A DNA stretch of 64,000 nt, from assembly GCA_944325085.1 (NCBI GenBank), contig CALUYT010000021.1, positions 1 to 64,000 of the forward strand, read 5' to 3'. This document shows positions 1 to 7,286 of this stretch, piece after piece. Numbering within the stretch: position 1 is the first letter of the stretch; each line of letters starts with the position of its first letter. Source of the DNA: Candidatus Gastranaerophilales bacterium. Lineage in GTDB: Bacteria; Cyanobacteriota; Vampirovibrionia; Gastranaerophilales; Gastranaerophilaceae. Below the pieces are notes generated by a model that was not told where the DNA came from, did not search any database, and was given only the letters and a program-made list of their open reading frames with translations. A program made the translations under genes and the position numbers.

Positions 1-794
1 GTAATTTCTCTAGCTCTATCCGGACGATAATTAAAGAATATGATTGAATCATTATCATGAATTCTTGATTCTTCGCCACCGATTACAGTTGGTAAAACAA
101 ATTCATCAGTTTCACCTTTTTCATAAGATTTTTTAACGCCTTCAATAGCAGATGAAGCGTGTTCACCTTCACCTAACAATAGTGCATTATAACCTTTTTC
201 AACTCTATCCCAACGATTATCTCTGTCCATAATGTAATAACGACCGATAATTGTTGCAATAGGTGGAAGTTTATATTCTTTTAATTCATCTTCAATAACT
301 TGTAAATATTCACAAGCACTTGCAGGAGGCGTATCTCTTCCGTCTAAGAATGCATGTACATATACTTTAGTTAAACCGTTATCTGCAGCCATTTTTATTA
401 GGGCTTCCAAGTGTTCCAGTGAAGAGTGAACTCCGCCTGTTGAAACTAATCCGTATAAATGTAATGCTGAGTTATGTTTTTTAGCATGTTCGATTGCAGC
501 CAAGAATTTTTCATTTTTGAAGAATGAACCGTCTTTTATTGCGTTGTTGATTTTAGATAAATCCTGGTAAACAATTCTTCCTGCACCTAAATTCAAGTGT
601 CCAACTTCAGAATTACCCATTTGCCCTTCCGGTAAACCAACATATTCACCTTCAGCTTTAATTTTAATAAATTTCCCTTCATGTTCTAATTCAGGAACAT
701 TAATAGGATGAGCTAACTTTGTAGCATCATATTTTTCTGAACCGGTTGAAATTCCCCAACCATCCATTATACATAGCAAAACTCTTTTAGCCAT
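1..794 (-). CDS. gpmI: 2,3-bisphosphoglycerate-independent phosphoglycerate mutase (5' part)
   Basis: Glycolytic/gluconeogenic enzyme that interconverts 3- and 2-phosphoglycerate in the cytosol. Only the N-terminal ~264 residues lie in the window; the gene runs off the left edge. The product begins MAKRVLLCIMDGWG, the metal-binding Asp motif of the alkaline-phosphatase superfamily. It continues with GQMGNSEVGH, which carries the phospho-acceptor Ser, and then VHAFLDGRDTPP and GRYYIMDRDNRW, all hallmarks of GpmI and absent from the cofactor-dependent GpmA. The ATG at 794 is preceded by an AAGAAGGGA-type ribosome site, and a good promoter lies at 831-859 on this strand. Identification is secure; the C-terminal metal ligands are not visible. 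Confidence 0.95.
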   Translation of the reverse strand, partial: MAKRVLLCIMDGWGISTGSEKYDATKLAHPINVPELEHEGKFIKIKAEGEYVGLPEGQMGNSEVGHLNLGAGRIVYQDLSKINNAIKDGSFFKNEKFLAAIEHAKKHNSALHLYGLVSTGGVHSSLEHLEALIKMAADNGLTKVYVHAFLDGRDTPPASACEYLQVIEDELKEYKLPPIATIIGRYYIMDRDNRWDRVEKGYNALLLGEGEHASSAIEGVKKSYEKGETDEFVLPTVIGGEESRIHDNDSIIFFNYRPDRAREI

Positions 795-830
795 TTTATA
801 ATCCCTTCTTTCTAACTACACGTTAGCGAA

Positions 831-859
831 ATTCTAACAAAAACATATTTCAAATTCAA
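831..859 (-). promoter_or_regulatory. sigma70-type promoter of gpmI
   Basis: On the minus strand TTGAAT (859-854) and TAGAAT (836-831) are separated by exactly 17 bases, about 37 bases before the gpmI start. Seen by eye; no mapped transcription start. Confidence 0.5.
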
Positions 860-930
860 TAGCAAATTCAATACAAAAAGCTCTATCCGCAAAATTTATA
901 AGATTGTTAAAAAAGAGAAAATAAACACAA

Positions 931-1030
931 AAAAAAGCTTCTATGACTAGAAGCTCCTTGGAATTTTTACAATTCCTCGTGTAAAAGATTAGTAGGTAGA
1001 AAGTAGAAGGTAGTAATGTATATATAAAAA
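931..1030 (-). ncRNA. candidate small RNA ending in a terminator hairpin
   Basis: The 434-base gap between gpmI and coaD holds no credible gene. On the minus strand there is a pyrimidine-rich stretch (about 1010-985), then a hairpin GGAATT/AATTCC (976-960), then a perfect 8-bp stem AGCTTCTA/TAGAAGCT with a 4-base loop (955-936), followed by at least six T. The last part is a textbook intrinsic terminator. It lies upstream of the gpmI promoter and so cannot end gpmI. No minus-strand gene lies between it and coaD, so a short untranslated transcript is the simplest reading. Its 5' end is uncertain: a TATAAA near 1030 may be a -10. Inference only. Confidence 0.35.
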
Positions 1031-1174
1031 GCATTTATATATCATTTGTATATATTAATAAAGTACAAAATATATATAGAATTGATTAATTTTAAACTCA
1101 GTTTTACAATACTTTACATTTTTACAAATAACAGCTTAACAAGCCAAAATACATACATTTGGGCAAAGTACAAG

Positions 1175-1203
1175 TTGAAAAATTTTTCAAATTCAATTAT
1201 AAT
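1175..1203 (+). promoter_or_regulatory. sigma70-type promoter of coaD
   Basis: TTGAAA (1175-1180), a 17-base spacer and a perfect TATAAT (1198-1203) stand 25 bases before the ATG at 1229. Its position inside the longer open frame supports the downstream start for coaD. Confidence 0.65.
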
Positions 1204-1228
1204 CAAGCAAGCTAGAAATGAGGACAAA

Positions 1229-1702
1229 ATGAAAATTGCAATATACCCGGGAAGTTTTGACCCAATAACAAAAGGACACTTAGATATCTTAAAAAATGCA
1301 GCAGGCATTTTTGACAAAGTAATAATAGCAGTTGCACATAAAAAAAAAAAAAAAGGTTTTTTAAATGTAGAAGAAAGAGTTGAACTTATCAAAAAAAGTA
1401 TTCCTCACCTTGAAAATGTTGAAGTAGATTCATTTGAAGGCTTGACTATTGAATATGCAAAAAAACGAGGAGCTGAAGTTTTAATAAGAGGGCTTCGTGC
1501 AGTTTCAGATTTTGAATATGAAATGCAGTTATCTCAAACAAACAGCGCGCTGTGCGAAGATATTAAAACTGTATTCTTAATCACAAAACCTAAATATAAC
1601 TTTATATCTTCAAGCACAATTAAGGAAATACTTGCTAACGGCGGAGATATTTCAAAATTCGTCCCCGAAGCAGTAAATATCTATCTAAAAGAAAGGAAAT
1701 AA
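1229..1702 (+). CDS. coaD: phosphopantetheine adenylyltransferase
   Basis: Penultimate enzyme of coenzyme A synthesis, transferring AMP from ATP to 4'-phosphopantetheine. The 157-aa product has the usual family length. It opens with IAIYPGSFDPITKGHLDI, the nucleotidyltransferase motif with the T/HxGH signature, and carries RGLRAVSDFEYE and the C-terminal ISSSTIKE typical of CoaD. The open frame extends upstream to 1046, but a promoter at 1175-1203 and family length place the start at 1229, with AGGAC as a close ribosome site. A run of 15 A (1340-1354) encodes the lysine stretch after the conserved AVAH. The next gene starts directly after the stop codon, so the two are co-transcribed. Confidence 0.95.
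   Translation: MKIAIYPGSFDPITKGHLDILKNAAGIFDKVIIAVAHKKKKKGFLNVEERVELIKKSIPHLENVEVDSFEGLTIEYAKKRGAEVLIRGLRAVSDFEYEMQLSQTNSALCEDIKTVFLITKPKYNFISSSTIKEILANGGDISKFVPEAVNIYLKERK
1340..1354 (+). repeat. A15 homopolymer inside coaD
   Basis: Fifteen consecutive A within the coding frame, read as a lysine run. A tract of this length can slip during replication or transcription and is also error-prone in sequencing. Confidence 0.9.
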
Positions 1703-2092
1703 ATGCAATTTAGAACAAAAAAAATTATACAAGAGCTTGAAAATAAAATAGAAAAAAGTTATTCTTTACCTATTTTCAGAGGATACGTTGCCGTTAACAA
1801 AAGAGGGTTAGAAAAACTTCTTGATGAAATGTATGCAACTTTACCTGTTGATATTCAAGTAGCAAGACAATACCTAAAAAATAGCAGTATAGAATTAAAG
1901 AGAAACCAGCAAAATAGCAATAAAGCAAGTTTATATGATTACCTGAAAAAATTTGAGATAATTATTGAAGAAACTTTGAGTGTAGCATCCTATGTCATAT
2001 TAAATATTCGTGAAATTGAAGAATTACTTGATAAAATGTATGAAACTATTCCGGATGAAATAGTAGAAGTTGAAACCTTAAGCAACAAATAA
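1703..2092 (+). CDS. DivIVA/Cdv3-like protein with a duplicated module
   Basis: A 129-aa protein of uncertain function. It has two copies of a ~50-residue module of the form 'ExxxEKSYSLP..GYVAVNKRGLEKLLDEMYATLPVDI' (residues ~10-60) and 'FEIIIEETLSVASYVILNIREIEELLDKMYETIPDEI' compared in shorter pieces: NKRGLEKLLDEMYATLP against NIREIEELLDKMYETIP (residues ~78-120). The next gene has one copy of the same module ahead of a coiled coil. That layout recalls the DivIVA-like division protein Cdv3, which to my recollection also follows coaD in cyanobacteria. The ATG immediately follows the coaD stop, with AAAGGA upstream, so translation is probably coupled. Function inferred from context only. Confidence 0.6.
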   Translation: MQFRTKKIIQELENKIEKSYSLPIFRGYVAVNKRGLEKLLDEMYATLPVDIQVARQYLKNSSIELKRNQQNSNKASLYDYLKKFEIIIEETLSVASYVILNIREIEELLDKMYETIPDEIVEVETLSNK

Positions 2093-2133
2093 TAAAACAT
2101 GTTAACATATGTAATTACATGAAAAAATATTAT

Positions 2134-2162
2134 TTGACAATTAAAAAATGCTTATGTAATAT
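2134..2162 (+). promoter_or_regulatory. promoter of the second DivIVA-like gene
   Basis: TTGACA (2134-2139), a 17-base spacer and TAATAT (2157-2162) lie about 40 bases before the ATG at 2202. This suggests the second DivIVA-like gene is transcribed independently of coaD. Confidence 0.55.
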
Positions 2163-2201
2163 ATATAATATAAAATGTGAAAGGGATAAGGGATAATAGA
2201 C

Positions 2202-2765
2202 ATGCCACAAAACGGAGTGTATGATTTACTAAAGATGTTAGAAATAGCGCTAGACGAGGGCTATTCAGTACTAAAATACACTGTAGTAAATAAAAGAGAA
2301 ATTGAAACATTAATTGATAGAATATATGCAGCATTACCTGTTGAAGTTCAAGAAGCAAGACTTTTCTTAAAAAGAAAAGAAGAATTGCAAAATGAAGCAC
2401 AACAAAAAGCAAATAAAATTATCCAAGATGCTCAAAATGAAGCTGATAGAAAATTATCTGAATCAGATCAGATTAAAGCAATTGAGCGTGAAGGTATAAG
2501 AATAAAGAATGAAGTAGTTGAAGATTGTGAAAAAATTAAACACATAGCACTTCAAGATGCAGAAAATATAAGACTTCAAGCAACAGATGAAGCAATGAAA
2601 ATTAGAGAAGGTGCTGAGTTATACGCAGAACAAGTTCTTACAAGTTTAGAAGGCAATTTGGCTCAATTACAACAAGTTGTTAAAAACGGTCAAATTTATA
2701 TGGAACAACTTAGAACAGATTCTATAGGAAAATACTCAACTCAATCTCAATCACAAAGATTATAA
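2202..2765 (+). CDS. DivIVA/Cdv3-like coiled-coil protein
   Basis: A 187-aa protein. Residues ~5-55 form the module shared with the preceding gene (NKREIETLIDRIYAALP). The rest is a long charged alpha-helix with A-Q-N-A-D repeats from about residue 60 to 165, as in DivIVA and in the b subunit of ATP synthase. The family is proposed to organise septum or pole proteins at the membrane; that role here is inferred. AAGGGATAAGGG supplies the ribosome site and the gene has its own promoter and terminator. Alternative: a structural stalk protein unrelated to division. No transmembrane segment is visible. Confidence 0.65.
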   Translation: MPQNGVYDLLKMLEIALDEGYSVLKYTVVNKREIETLIDRIYAALPVEVQEARLFLKRKEELQNEAQQKANKIIQDAQNEADRKLSESDQIKAIEREGIRIKNEVVEDCEKIKHIALQDAENIRLQATDEAMKIREGAELYAEQVLTSLEGNLAQLQQVVKNGQIYMEQLRTDSIGKYSTQSQSQRL

Positions 2766-2788
2766 AAAATTTCAATTAAATACTAATA

Positions 2789-2820
2789 AAAAAGATTGGA
2801 TAAAAATCCAATCTTTTTTA
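2789..2820 (+). terminator. intrinsic terminator after the DivIVA-like gene
   Basis: AAAAGATTGGA/TCCAATCTTTT stem with an A/T loop, followed by T-rich sequence; 24 bases after the stop codon. Symmetrical, so it could act in both directions. Confidence 0.8.
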
Positions 2821-2950
2821 TTTTATAAACAAAATACAAAACAATTATAAAAAATAAGTAAATAATTGCTGTCAAAAATGTAGTATTTGTTAACAATTAG
2901 TTTGCATTTTATTTTGTTTGATATAAGATAAAAGTATAAGCCGAAATAGA

Positions 2951-2982
2951 TAGAATGTGTAATGTTCACATTCTATTTTAAA
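2951..2982 (+). promoter_or_regulatory. leader hairpin upstream of rpmG
   Basis: A perfect 9-bp inverted repeat, TAGAATGTG (2951-2959) and CACATTCTA (2967-2975), is followed by TTTTA about 45 bases before rpmG. It is shaped like a weak terminator or attenuator and may set expression of the downstream ribosomal block. Inference from structure only. Confidence 0.35.
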
Positions 2983-3020
2983 TAGGAGACAAGTTAATAA
3001 AATAAAAAGGAAATAAAACA

Positions 3021-3188
3021 ATGGGTATCAAAGGAAAAAATGACAGAATGGTAGTTCTAGCTTGCGAAGAATGTAAAGAAAGAAACTACACAACAACAAA
3101 AAACAAAAAGAACATCAAGGAAAGAATGGAATTAAATAAATATTGTCCAAGATGTCAAAAACATACAGCTCATAAAGAAACAAAATAA
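3021..3188 (+). CDS. rpmG: 50S ribosomal protein L33
   Basis: A 55-aa zinc-ribbon L33 of the large ribosomal subunit. Two CxxC pairs (VLACEECKE at residues 15/18 and YCPRCQKH at 42/45) show the zinc-binding form rather than the cysteine-free paralogue. The product is basic and ends HKETK as in many bacteria. It starts a classic rpmG-tRNA(Trp)-secE-nusG-rplK-rplA order. An A-rich AAAAAGGAAATAAAACA precedes the ATG. Too short for many gene finders but unmistakable. Confidence 0.93.
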   Translation: MGIKGKNDRMVVLACEECKERNYTTTKNKKNIKERMELNKYCPRCQKHTAHKETK

Positions 3189-3244
3189 CTTAAGATGAGC
3201 TGGGGGTAAAACCCGACAAGCAAATTGGGGAACATTCCCCGCTT

Positions 3245-3317
3245 GCGTCCTTAGTTCAGTTGGTAGAACGTCGGTCTCCAAAACCGGATGTCGAGGGTTC
3301 GAGTCCTTCAGGGCGCG
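3245..3317 (+). tRNA. tRNA-Trp (anticodon CCA)
   Basis: A full cloverleaf can be drawn. The acceptor GCGTCCT (3245-3251) pairs with AGGGCGC (3310-3316), with one G-T pair; the discriminator is G3317. The anticodon arm is TCGGT-CTCCAAA-ACCGG with anticodon CCA, and the T arm contains GGTTCGAGTCC. CCA is not encoded at the 3' end. It sits between rpmG and secE, a location common in bacteria. Confidence 0.95.
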
Positions 3318-3344
3318 GATTAAAAAAAATAAAGGATAAATAAA

Positions 3345-3536
3345 ATGGCAGAAGCAATAGAAGCAATTAAATCATATTTTAAAGGTGTAAAAGCTGAATG
3401 GGGAAAAATAAGCTGGCCTGAAAAAAGGCAAGTAGTTATTGAAACCATTTCAGTAATTGTAATTGTATTTGTGTTTACTGTTGCAATATATTTAATGGAC
3501 GTTTTATTCAAAGGATTACTTAGCCTGATTAAGTAA
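3345..3536 (+). CDS. secE: preprotein translocase subunit SecE
   Basis: A 63-aa single-span SecE, the clamp subunit of the SecYEG channel. The N-terminal amphipathic region AEWGKISWPEKRQV carries the conserved W-P motif, followed by a membrane helix (residues ~30-52, VIETISVIVIVFVFTVAIYL). This is the short one-TM form typical of most bacteria. It lies upstream of nusG as usual, preceded by AAAGGAT. Confidence 0.93.
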   Translation: MAEAIEAIKSYFKGVKAEWGKISWPEKRQVVIETISVIVIVFVFTVAIYLMDVLFKGLLSLIK

Positions 3537-3564
3537 AATTTAAGCATAATATAAAAGGTGGCTT

Positions 3565-4203
3565 ATGACTAAAAAAGAAAAAACAATGGAAGAAGAACTT
3601 AACGAAGACAAATTAGCAGAACAAGCTGAAGCAGAAGAAAAAGAAGCAGCAGCTAAAGAAGCTAAGGAAGCTAAGAAAAACCAAAAAAGATGGTATATAG
3701 TTCATACATATTCAGGATACGAAAACAAAGTAAAAGTTAATTTGGAAAAACGTATCGAATATATGAATATGGGTGATAAGATCTTCAGAATAGAAGTACC
3801 TCAAAAGACTGTAACTCAGATGAAAGCAGGTAAGAAACAAGAAAAAGAAGAAAAAATCTTCCCAGGATATGTACTAGTTGAAATGATTATGGACGAAGAC
3901 AGCTGGTATGTAGTAAGACATACATCAGGAGTTACAAAATTTGTAGGATCAGCTAAGAAACCAATTCCTGCAAGAGAAAGTGAAATCAAAAAGATTCTTC
4001 ACAGATCATCATCTCAAGTTGAAAAAATTGAACTTGATGTTAAAGCAGGTGATAAAGTTAGAATTATATCAGGTCCATTTGCAGACTTTGATGCAGATAT
4101 CATTGAAGTTTATCCTGATAAATCAAAACTAAGAGCAAATGTATCTATCTTTGGACGTGAAACTCCGGTAGAATTAGAATACAAACAAATAAACAAATTA
4201 TAA
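3565..4203 (+). CDS. nusG: transcription antitermination factor NusG
   Basis: Binds RNA polymerase and links it to the leading ribosome or Rho. The 212-aa protein has an acidic, lysine-rich N-terminal extension of ~40 residues, then the NGN domain (KRWYIVHTYSGYENKV, with FPGYVLVEM at about residues 100-108) and a KOW domain (GDKVRIISGPFADFDADI, about 160-177). AAGGTGG precedes the first ATG; a second in-frame ATG seven codons later (MEEELNE) could also serve. Extended N-termini are also known in cyanobacterial NusG. Confidence 0.95.
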   Translation: MTKKEKTMEEELNEDKLAEQAEAEEKEAAAKEAKEAKKNQKRWYIVHTYSGYENKVKVNLEKRIEYMNMGDKIFRIEVPQKTVTQMKAGKKQEKEEKIFPGYVLVEMIMDEDSWYVVRHTSGVTKFVGSAKKPIPARESEIKKILHRSSSQVEKIELDVKAGDKVRIISGPFADFDADIIEVYPDKSKLRANVSIFGRETPVELEYKQINKL

Positions 4204-4228
4204 TTATAAAAACGTAAGTACAAATAAT

Positions 4229-4276
4229 GTGGAAGGATTTCTCCCCAAAAAGGAAGAACCGTTAGAACCACAAAAG
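4229..4276 (+). promoter_or_regulatory. structured leader element before rplK
   Basis: The block reads TGGAAGGA (4230-4237), internal hairpin material, then CCGTTAGAACCACAAAAGG (4259-4277). An outer stem GTGG/CCAC (4229-4232 with 4268-4271) can form. A very similar block precedes rplA. In E. coli protein L1 represses its own operon at a site near rplK; this twin element is a plausible L1 target here. Inference. Confidence 0.45.
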
Positions 4277-4286
4277 GAGAAAAAAA

Positions 4287-4712
4287 ATGGCAAAAAAAGT
4301 AGTAGGAAAAATTAAGCTTCAAATCGAAGCTGGAAAAGCAAATCCATCACCACCAGTTGGTCCAGCATTAGGTCAACACGGTGTTAACATCATGGATTTT
4401 TGTAAACAATTCAATGCAAAAACTCAAGATAAAGCAGGATATATTATCCCTGTAGTTATTGATGTTTACGAAGATAAGAGTTTTACATTCATTATCAAAT
4501 CACCTCCAGCTCCTGTATTAATAAAAAAGGCATTAAATATCTCTAAAGGATCATCAGCTCCTAACAAAGATAAAGTTGCTGAAATTACAAGAGCACAATT
4601 AGAAGAAATCGCTAAGATTAAAATGGACGATTTGAATGCAACTACAATGGAAGCTGCAGTAAAAATGATTGCAGGTTCTTGTCGTGCAATGGGTGTTACT
4701 GTTAAAGATTAA
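4287..4712 (+). CDS. rplK: 50S ribosomal protein L11
   Basis: A 141-aa L11 of the GTPase-associated centre of the large subunit. The N-terminal domain has [20 protein letters not shown] and the C-terminal RNA-binding domain has [11 protein letters not shown], both canonical; the length is normal. AAAGGAG precedes the ATG by 8 bases. It is followed by rplA, as expected for the L11 operon. Confidence 0.97.
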   Translation: MAKKVVGKIKLQIEAGKANPSPPVGPALGQHGVNIMDFCKQFNAKTQDKAGYIIPVVIDVYEDKSFTFIIKSPPAPVLIKKALNISKGSSAPNKDKVAEITRAQLEEIAKIKMDDLNATTMEAAVKMIAGSCRAMGVTVKD

Positions 4713-4716
4713 TAGA

Positions 4717-4751
4717 TGGAAGGACGAAAGTCCGCTAATACCACGAAAGGG
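4717..4751 (+). promoter_or_regulatory. structured leader element before rplA
   Basis: TGGAAGGAC (4717-4725), a GAAA tetraloop and GTCC (4730-4733), then GCTAATA and CCACGAAAGG (4741-4750). The outer pairing is TGG/CCA and the inner is GGAC/GTCC. It matches the rplK leader at about 15 of 19 positions over the CCG..TA..ACCAC.AAAGG part and overlaps the rplA ribosome site. Confidence 0.45.
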
Positions 4752-4760
4752 AAATTAAAA

Positions 4761-5483
4761 ATGTCAAAATTAACTAAAAAACAAAAGAAAATGCAAGAAA
4801 TGCTAGAAGGTTTTGTACAACCATCTACAGCAGTTGATGCAATAAAAAAATTACAAGAAATTTCAAAAGAAGTTTCAAAATTTAACGAAACAGTAGAATG
4901 TCATATGCGTTTAGGTATTGATGTTCGTCAAGCAGATCAACAAATCAGATCAACAGTTGTATTACCTGCAGGATTAGGTAAAGAAGTAAAAGTTTGTGTT
5001 ATCGCTAAAGGTGCTAAAGCTACTGAAGCTACTGAAGCTGGTGCAGACTTTGCTGGTGCTGAAGAAATTATCGATAAAATTTCTGGCGGTTGGTTTGAAT
5101 TTGATACATTGATTGCAACTCCTGATTGTATGGGTATGTTAGGTAAATTAGGTCGTGTATTAGGACCTAAAGGTTTAATGCCAAACCCAAAAACAGGTAC
5201 TGTAACAATGGATATTGCTAAAGCAGTTAAAGATGCTAAAGCTGGTAAAGTTGAATATAGAGCAGACAAACAAGGTATGATTCACTGCCCTATAGGTAAA
5301 ATCCAATTCTCTGAAGAAGATTTGATTAAAAACTATGCTACTTTAGCAGATGCAATTATCAAATCAAAACCTGCTTCAGCTAAAGGTACATTCGTTAAAT
5401 CAGTTTATCTATCAACTACAATGGGTCCTGGTATCAAATTAGATCCTAAGACTTTTGCAGCTGAAGTAAAAGAATTAGTTTAA
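4761..5483 (+). CDS. rplA: 50S ribosomal protein L1
   Basis: A 240-aa protein of the L1 stalk, which helps tRNA leave the E site, and a translational repressor of its own operon in E. coli. It has [20 protein letters not shown], the signature RNA-binding loop, and [19 protein letters not shown] near the C-terminus. The open frame reaches back to 4716, but that segment carries the leader hairpin. The ATG at 4761 preceded by AAAGGGA gives normal family length and N-terminus ([10 protein letters not shown]). A strong terminator follows, so rplJ/rplL are not in this operon. Confidence 0.96.
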   Translation: MSKLTKKQKKMQEMLEGFVQPSTAVDAIKKLQEISKEVSKFNETVECHMRLGIDVRQADQQIRSTVVLPAGLGKEVKVCVIAKGAKATEATEAGADFAGAEEIIDKISGGWFEFDTLIATPDCMGMLGKLGRVLGPKGLMPNPKTGTVTMDIAKAVKDAKAGKVEYRADKQGMIHCPIGKIQFSEEDLIKNYATLADAIIKSKPASAKGTFVKSVYLSTTMGPGIKLDPKTFAAEVKELV

Positions 5484-5500
5484 TAAACAATTCAATAAAC

Positions 5501-5533
5501 AAAAGACCTTGGATAAAACCAAGGTCTTTTTTA
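5501..5533 (+). terminator. intrinsic terminator after rplA
   Basis: A perfect 12-bp stem AAAAGACCTTGG/CCAAGGTCTTTT (5501-5512, 5519-5530) with a 6-base loop and T tail. It separates L11-L1 from any rplJ-rplL-rpoBC continuation and can also serve the convergent gene at 5545. Confidence 0.9.
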
Positions 5534-5544
5534 TTTATAAATTT

Positions 5545-6006
5545 TTATAAATCCCACGGAGATTTTTCCCAAGGATTAGCAAATGGGTCATTGTTAAGCC
5601 CAAAAGAATCATCATTATATGAACCATAATTTGGATTTAACGGATCATACTTATTTAGAGGATCAAATTGATCATCATCAAACATTCTGTTTTTTTTCTG
5701 AGGAACTTGTTCATAACCATCAAATTTAACTGTAGCTAGCTTTTTATTTCCTTGAATATCCACTTGTAAGCCTTTATTTCTATCAAAAATATCAACTTTT
5801 TCATATCTACCTTTGCGAATTTTACCATTTTGTGAATGTTTCCAACTGATTAAATCGCCCTCTTTAGAATACAATTTTGTATATTTCATACCTTTTGAAG
5901 TAATGCCAGTTTTGGCAACAAGTTCTTCTCCTCCAAAATTAAAAATACGCTTGAATGGCATTTCATTAATGAATGCACGCGTAACACGCCCAAATGTTAA
6001 CCCCAT
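5545..6006 (-). CDS. hypothetical protein, D/N/P-rich C-terminus
   Basis: A 153-aa protein I do not recognise. The first ~100 residues look like a small beta-rich domain (NFGGEELVAKTGITSKG, VDIFDRNKGLQVDIQGNKK). The last ~45 residues are low-complexity with DPLN repeats (FDPLNKYDPLNPNYG) and end in NPWEKSPWDL. There is no signal peptide or membrane segment. AAAGGA lies 8 bases before the ATG, and the gene converges on rplA. Probably a lineage-specific protein. Confidence 0.6.
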   Translation of the reverse strand: MGLTFGRVTRAFINEMPFKRIFNFGGEELVAKTGITSKGMKYTKLYSKEGDLISWKHSQNGKIRKGRYEKVDIFDRNKGLQVDIQGNKKLATVKFDGYEQVPQKKNRMFDDDQFDPLNKYDPLNPNYGSYNDDSFGLNNDPFANPWEKSPWDL

Positions 6007-6140
6007 AAAATAGTTCCTTTCAATTTATTCTACTTTCCCCATATGTCAATAAATAATTTTGACTTATATTTATATAAAAGTATTTTTTCATCAAAATTTG
6101 TTTATAATTATTAATTTGTAACAGAATATTTCAATAATAG

Positions 6141-6170
6141 AACAACCTCGTATATATTTACGAGGTTGTT
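6141..6170 (-). terminator. hairpin downstream of the 6191-6448 gene
   Basis: A perfect 10-bp inverted repeat AACAACCTCG/CGAGGTTGTT with a 10-base A/T loop, about 20 bases after the minus-strand stop codon. The T tail is interrupted (TTGTTCTATTATT), so terminator function is likely but not certain. Confidence 0.55.
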
Positions 6171-6190
6171 AAGGAATATCTATAAATATT

Positions 6191-6448
6191 TTATGCTAAA
6201 TAGCAAACAGGAGGATTTAGATCTTTTAATTTTTGTTGTGCTAAAACCAAATAATCAAAAAATGTTCTTTCTTCATCTGGCTTGTTTAAGATCTTTTCAA
6301 TCATACGTCTTCGCATAGCTTCAGTCATAATATTATTTGGATTTTTTATTTTTGGTAAAGATTCATCTATTACAACTGGAACTCTTCTACGCTCGCTTTT
6401 TGGAGCTACAATTGGCATAACCATTACCGGTATAATTCCTTCTGACAT
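6191..6448 (-). CDS. hypothetical protein (85 aa)
   Basis: Unrecognised small protein. Residues 1-45 are hydrophobic/proline-rich with a basic patch (KSERRRVPVVIDESLPKI). Residues ~45-85 are helical (MTEAMRRRMIEKILNK, FFDYLVLAQQKLK). It has no signal peptide. GGAAGG lies upstream of the ATG and a hairpin lies downstream, which supports a real gene. No function can be given. Confidence 0.55.
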   Translation of the reverse strand: MSEGIIPVMVMPIVAPKSERRRVPVVIDESLPKIKNPNNIMTEAMRRRMIEKILNKPDEERTFFDYLVLAQQKLKDLNPPVCYLA

Positions 6449-6580
6449 CTAACACACCTTCCTTTCACCTATAAAAAATAATAAAACACCTTCACATATT
6501 TATAAAAACATTGAGACTTATAAAATTGCTTTACAGATAAAAAATTTTTATATAAAATAATGCAATAAAAAATAAACTTT

Positions 6581-6656
6581 GGGCGGTTGGCGCAGATGGT
6601 AGCGTATCACATTGACATTGTGGGGGTCATCGGTTCAAGTCCGGTACCGCCCACCA
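6581..6656 (+). tRNA. tRNA-Val (anticodon GAC)
   Basis: The acceptor GGGCGGT (6581-6587) pairs with ACCGCCC (6646-6652); the discriminator is A and CCA is encoded (6654-6656). The anticodon arm TCACA-TTGACAT-TGTGG gives GAC, reading GUC/GUU. The T arm contains GGTTCAAGTCC. Stand-alone between two minus-strand genes. Confidence 0.95.
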
Positions 6657-6683
6657 TTTTAAATTTATATGACAAATTATAAA

Positions 6684-7205
6684 CTAAGAAATCATAGATT
6701 CTTTAAAAGTAACTTTTGGTAAAATTTTTGGAAAATATTTAGCAACCAAATTATCAACTTTATCAACAATTTCTTGATTTCTCTCATTTCTACTATCATA
6801 CATTTTTATAGTAGCACTACCTGTTGGTGTTAAAATAGCTTTTTCATATCTAAAATTATTAGGATTTTGTCTTTCAATAATAATTCTATCAACATACTTT
6901 GGACCTCGAGCTTCAAATAAAATTGAAGATTTCAAAGTATTATATAAAGGTTTTAAAAGAACCTCAACTTCTTTATCACGGGTTCTAAATTCGGGAATTG
7001 TTATTTTAGACTTGTGTTTTTTAGCCCTTATTTCAGCCCAAGTTTCTTCAATAAATTCATCAGCACGTTTTACAAGTTTAATAGTCTTAGGAGCAACAAC
7101 ATTATCAACTGCTGCAAGAGCTTTTTCTGAACCTGTAAAATTGATATTATTTTTAAATTCGTTTACTTTGGAAGAATAATTATTGTATGTTGTAGATATT
7201 TGCAT
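6684..7205 (-). CDS. lineage-specific protein with N-terminal INFTG motif
   Basis: A 173-aa protein I do not recognise by fold. After a polar, disordered start it carries NNINFTGSEKAL at residues ~19-30, a short signature that recurs in variant form in other proteins of this window. The rest is mixed alpha/beta with RADEFIEETWAEIRAKK, RGPKYVDRIIIERQNP and a C-terminal helix; it has no signal peptide or membrane span. GGAG precedes the ATG. Alone in its transcription unit, convergent with tRNA(Val). Function unknown. Confidence 0.6.
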   Translation of the reverse strand: MQISTTYNNYSSKVNEFKNNINFTGSEKALAAVDNVVAPKTIKLVKRADEFIEETWAEIRAKKHKSKITIPEFRTRDKEVEVLLKPLYNTLKSSILFEARGPKYVDRIIIERQNPNNFRYEKAILTPTGSATIKMYDSRNERNQEIVDKVDNLVAKYFPKILPKVTFKESMIS

Positions 7206-7286
7206 GATAAAACTCCATAAATTTTTATTATATTAAGTTCAAAAATACAAAATTTGATAGTTGGAAAACAAATTATTAAATTATAT

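Noticed and set aside
834-1034. 66-codon minus-strand frame next to gpmI
   Set aside because: It lies over the hairpin pair and the gpmI promoter, has low-complexity F/L/I composition and no ribosome site.
1046-1228. Longer N-terminus for coaD
   Set aside because: A promoter with perfect TATAAT lies inside it and the CoaD family begins at IAIYPGSFDP.
4716-4760. N-terminal extension of rplA
   Set aside because: The segment is the leader hairpin; the ATG at 4761 has its own ribosome site and gives family length.
4937-5269. 110-codon antisense frame in rplA
   Set aside because: Shadow of codon bias in a ribosomal protein gene; no ribosome site or recognisable product.
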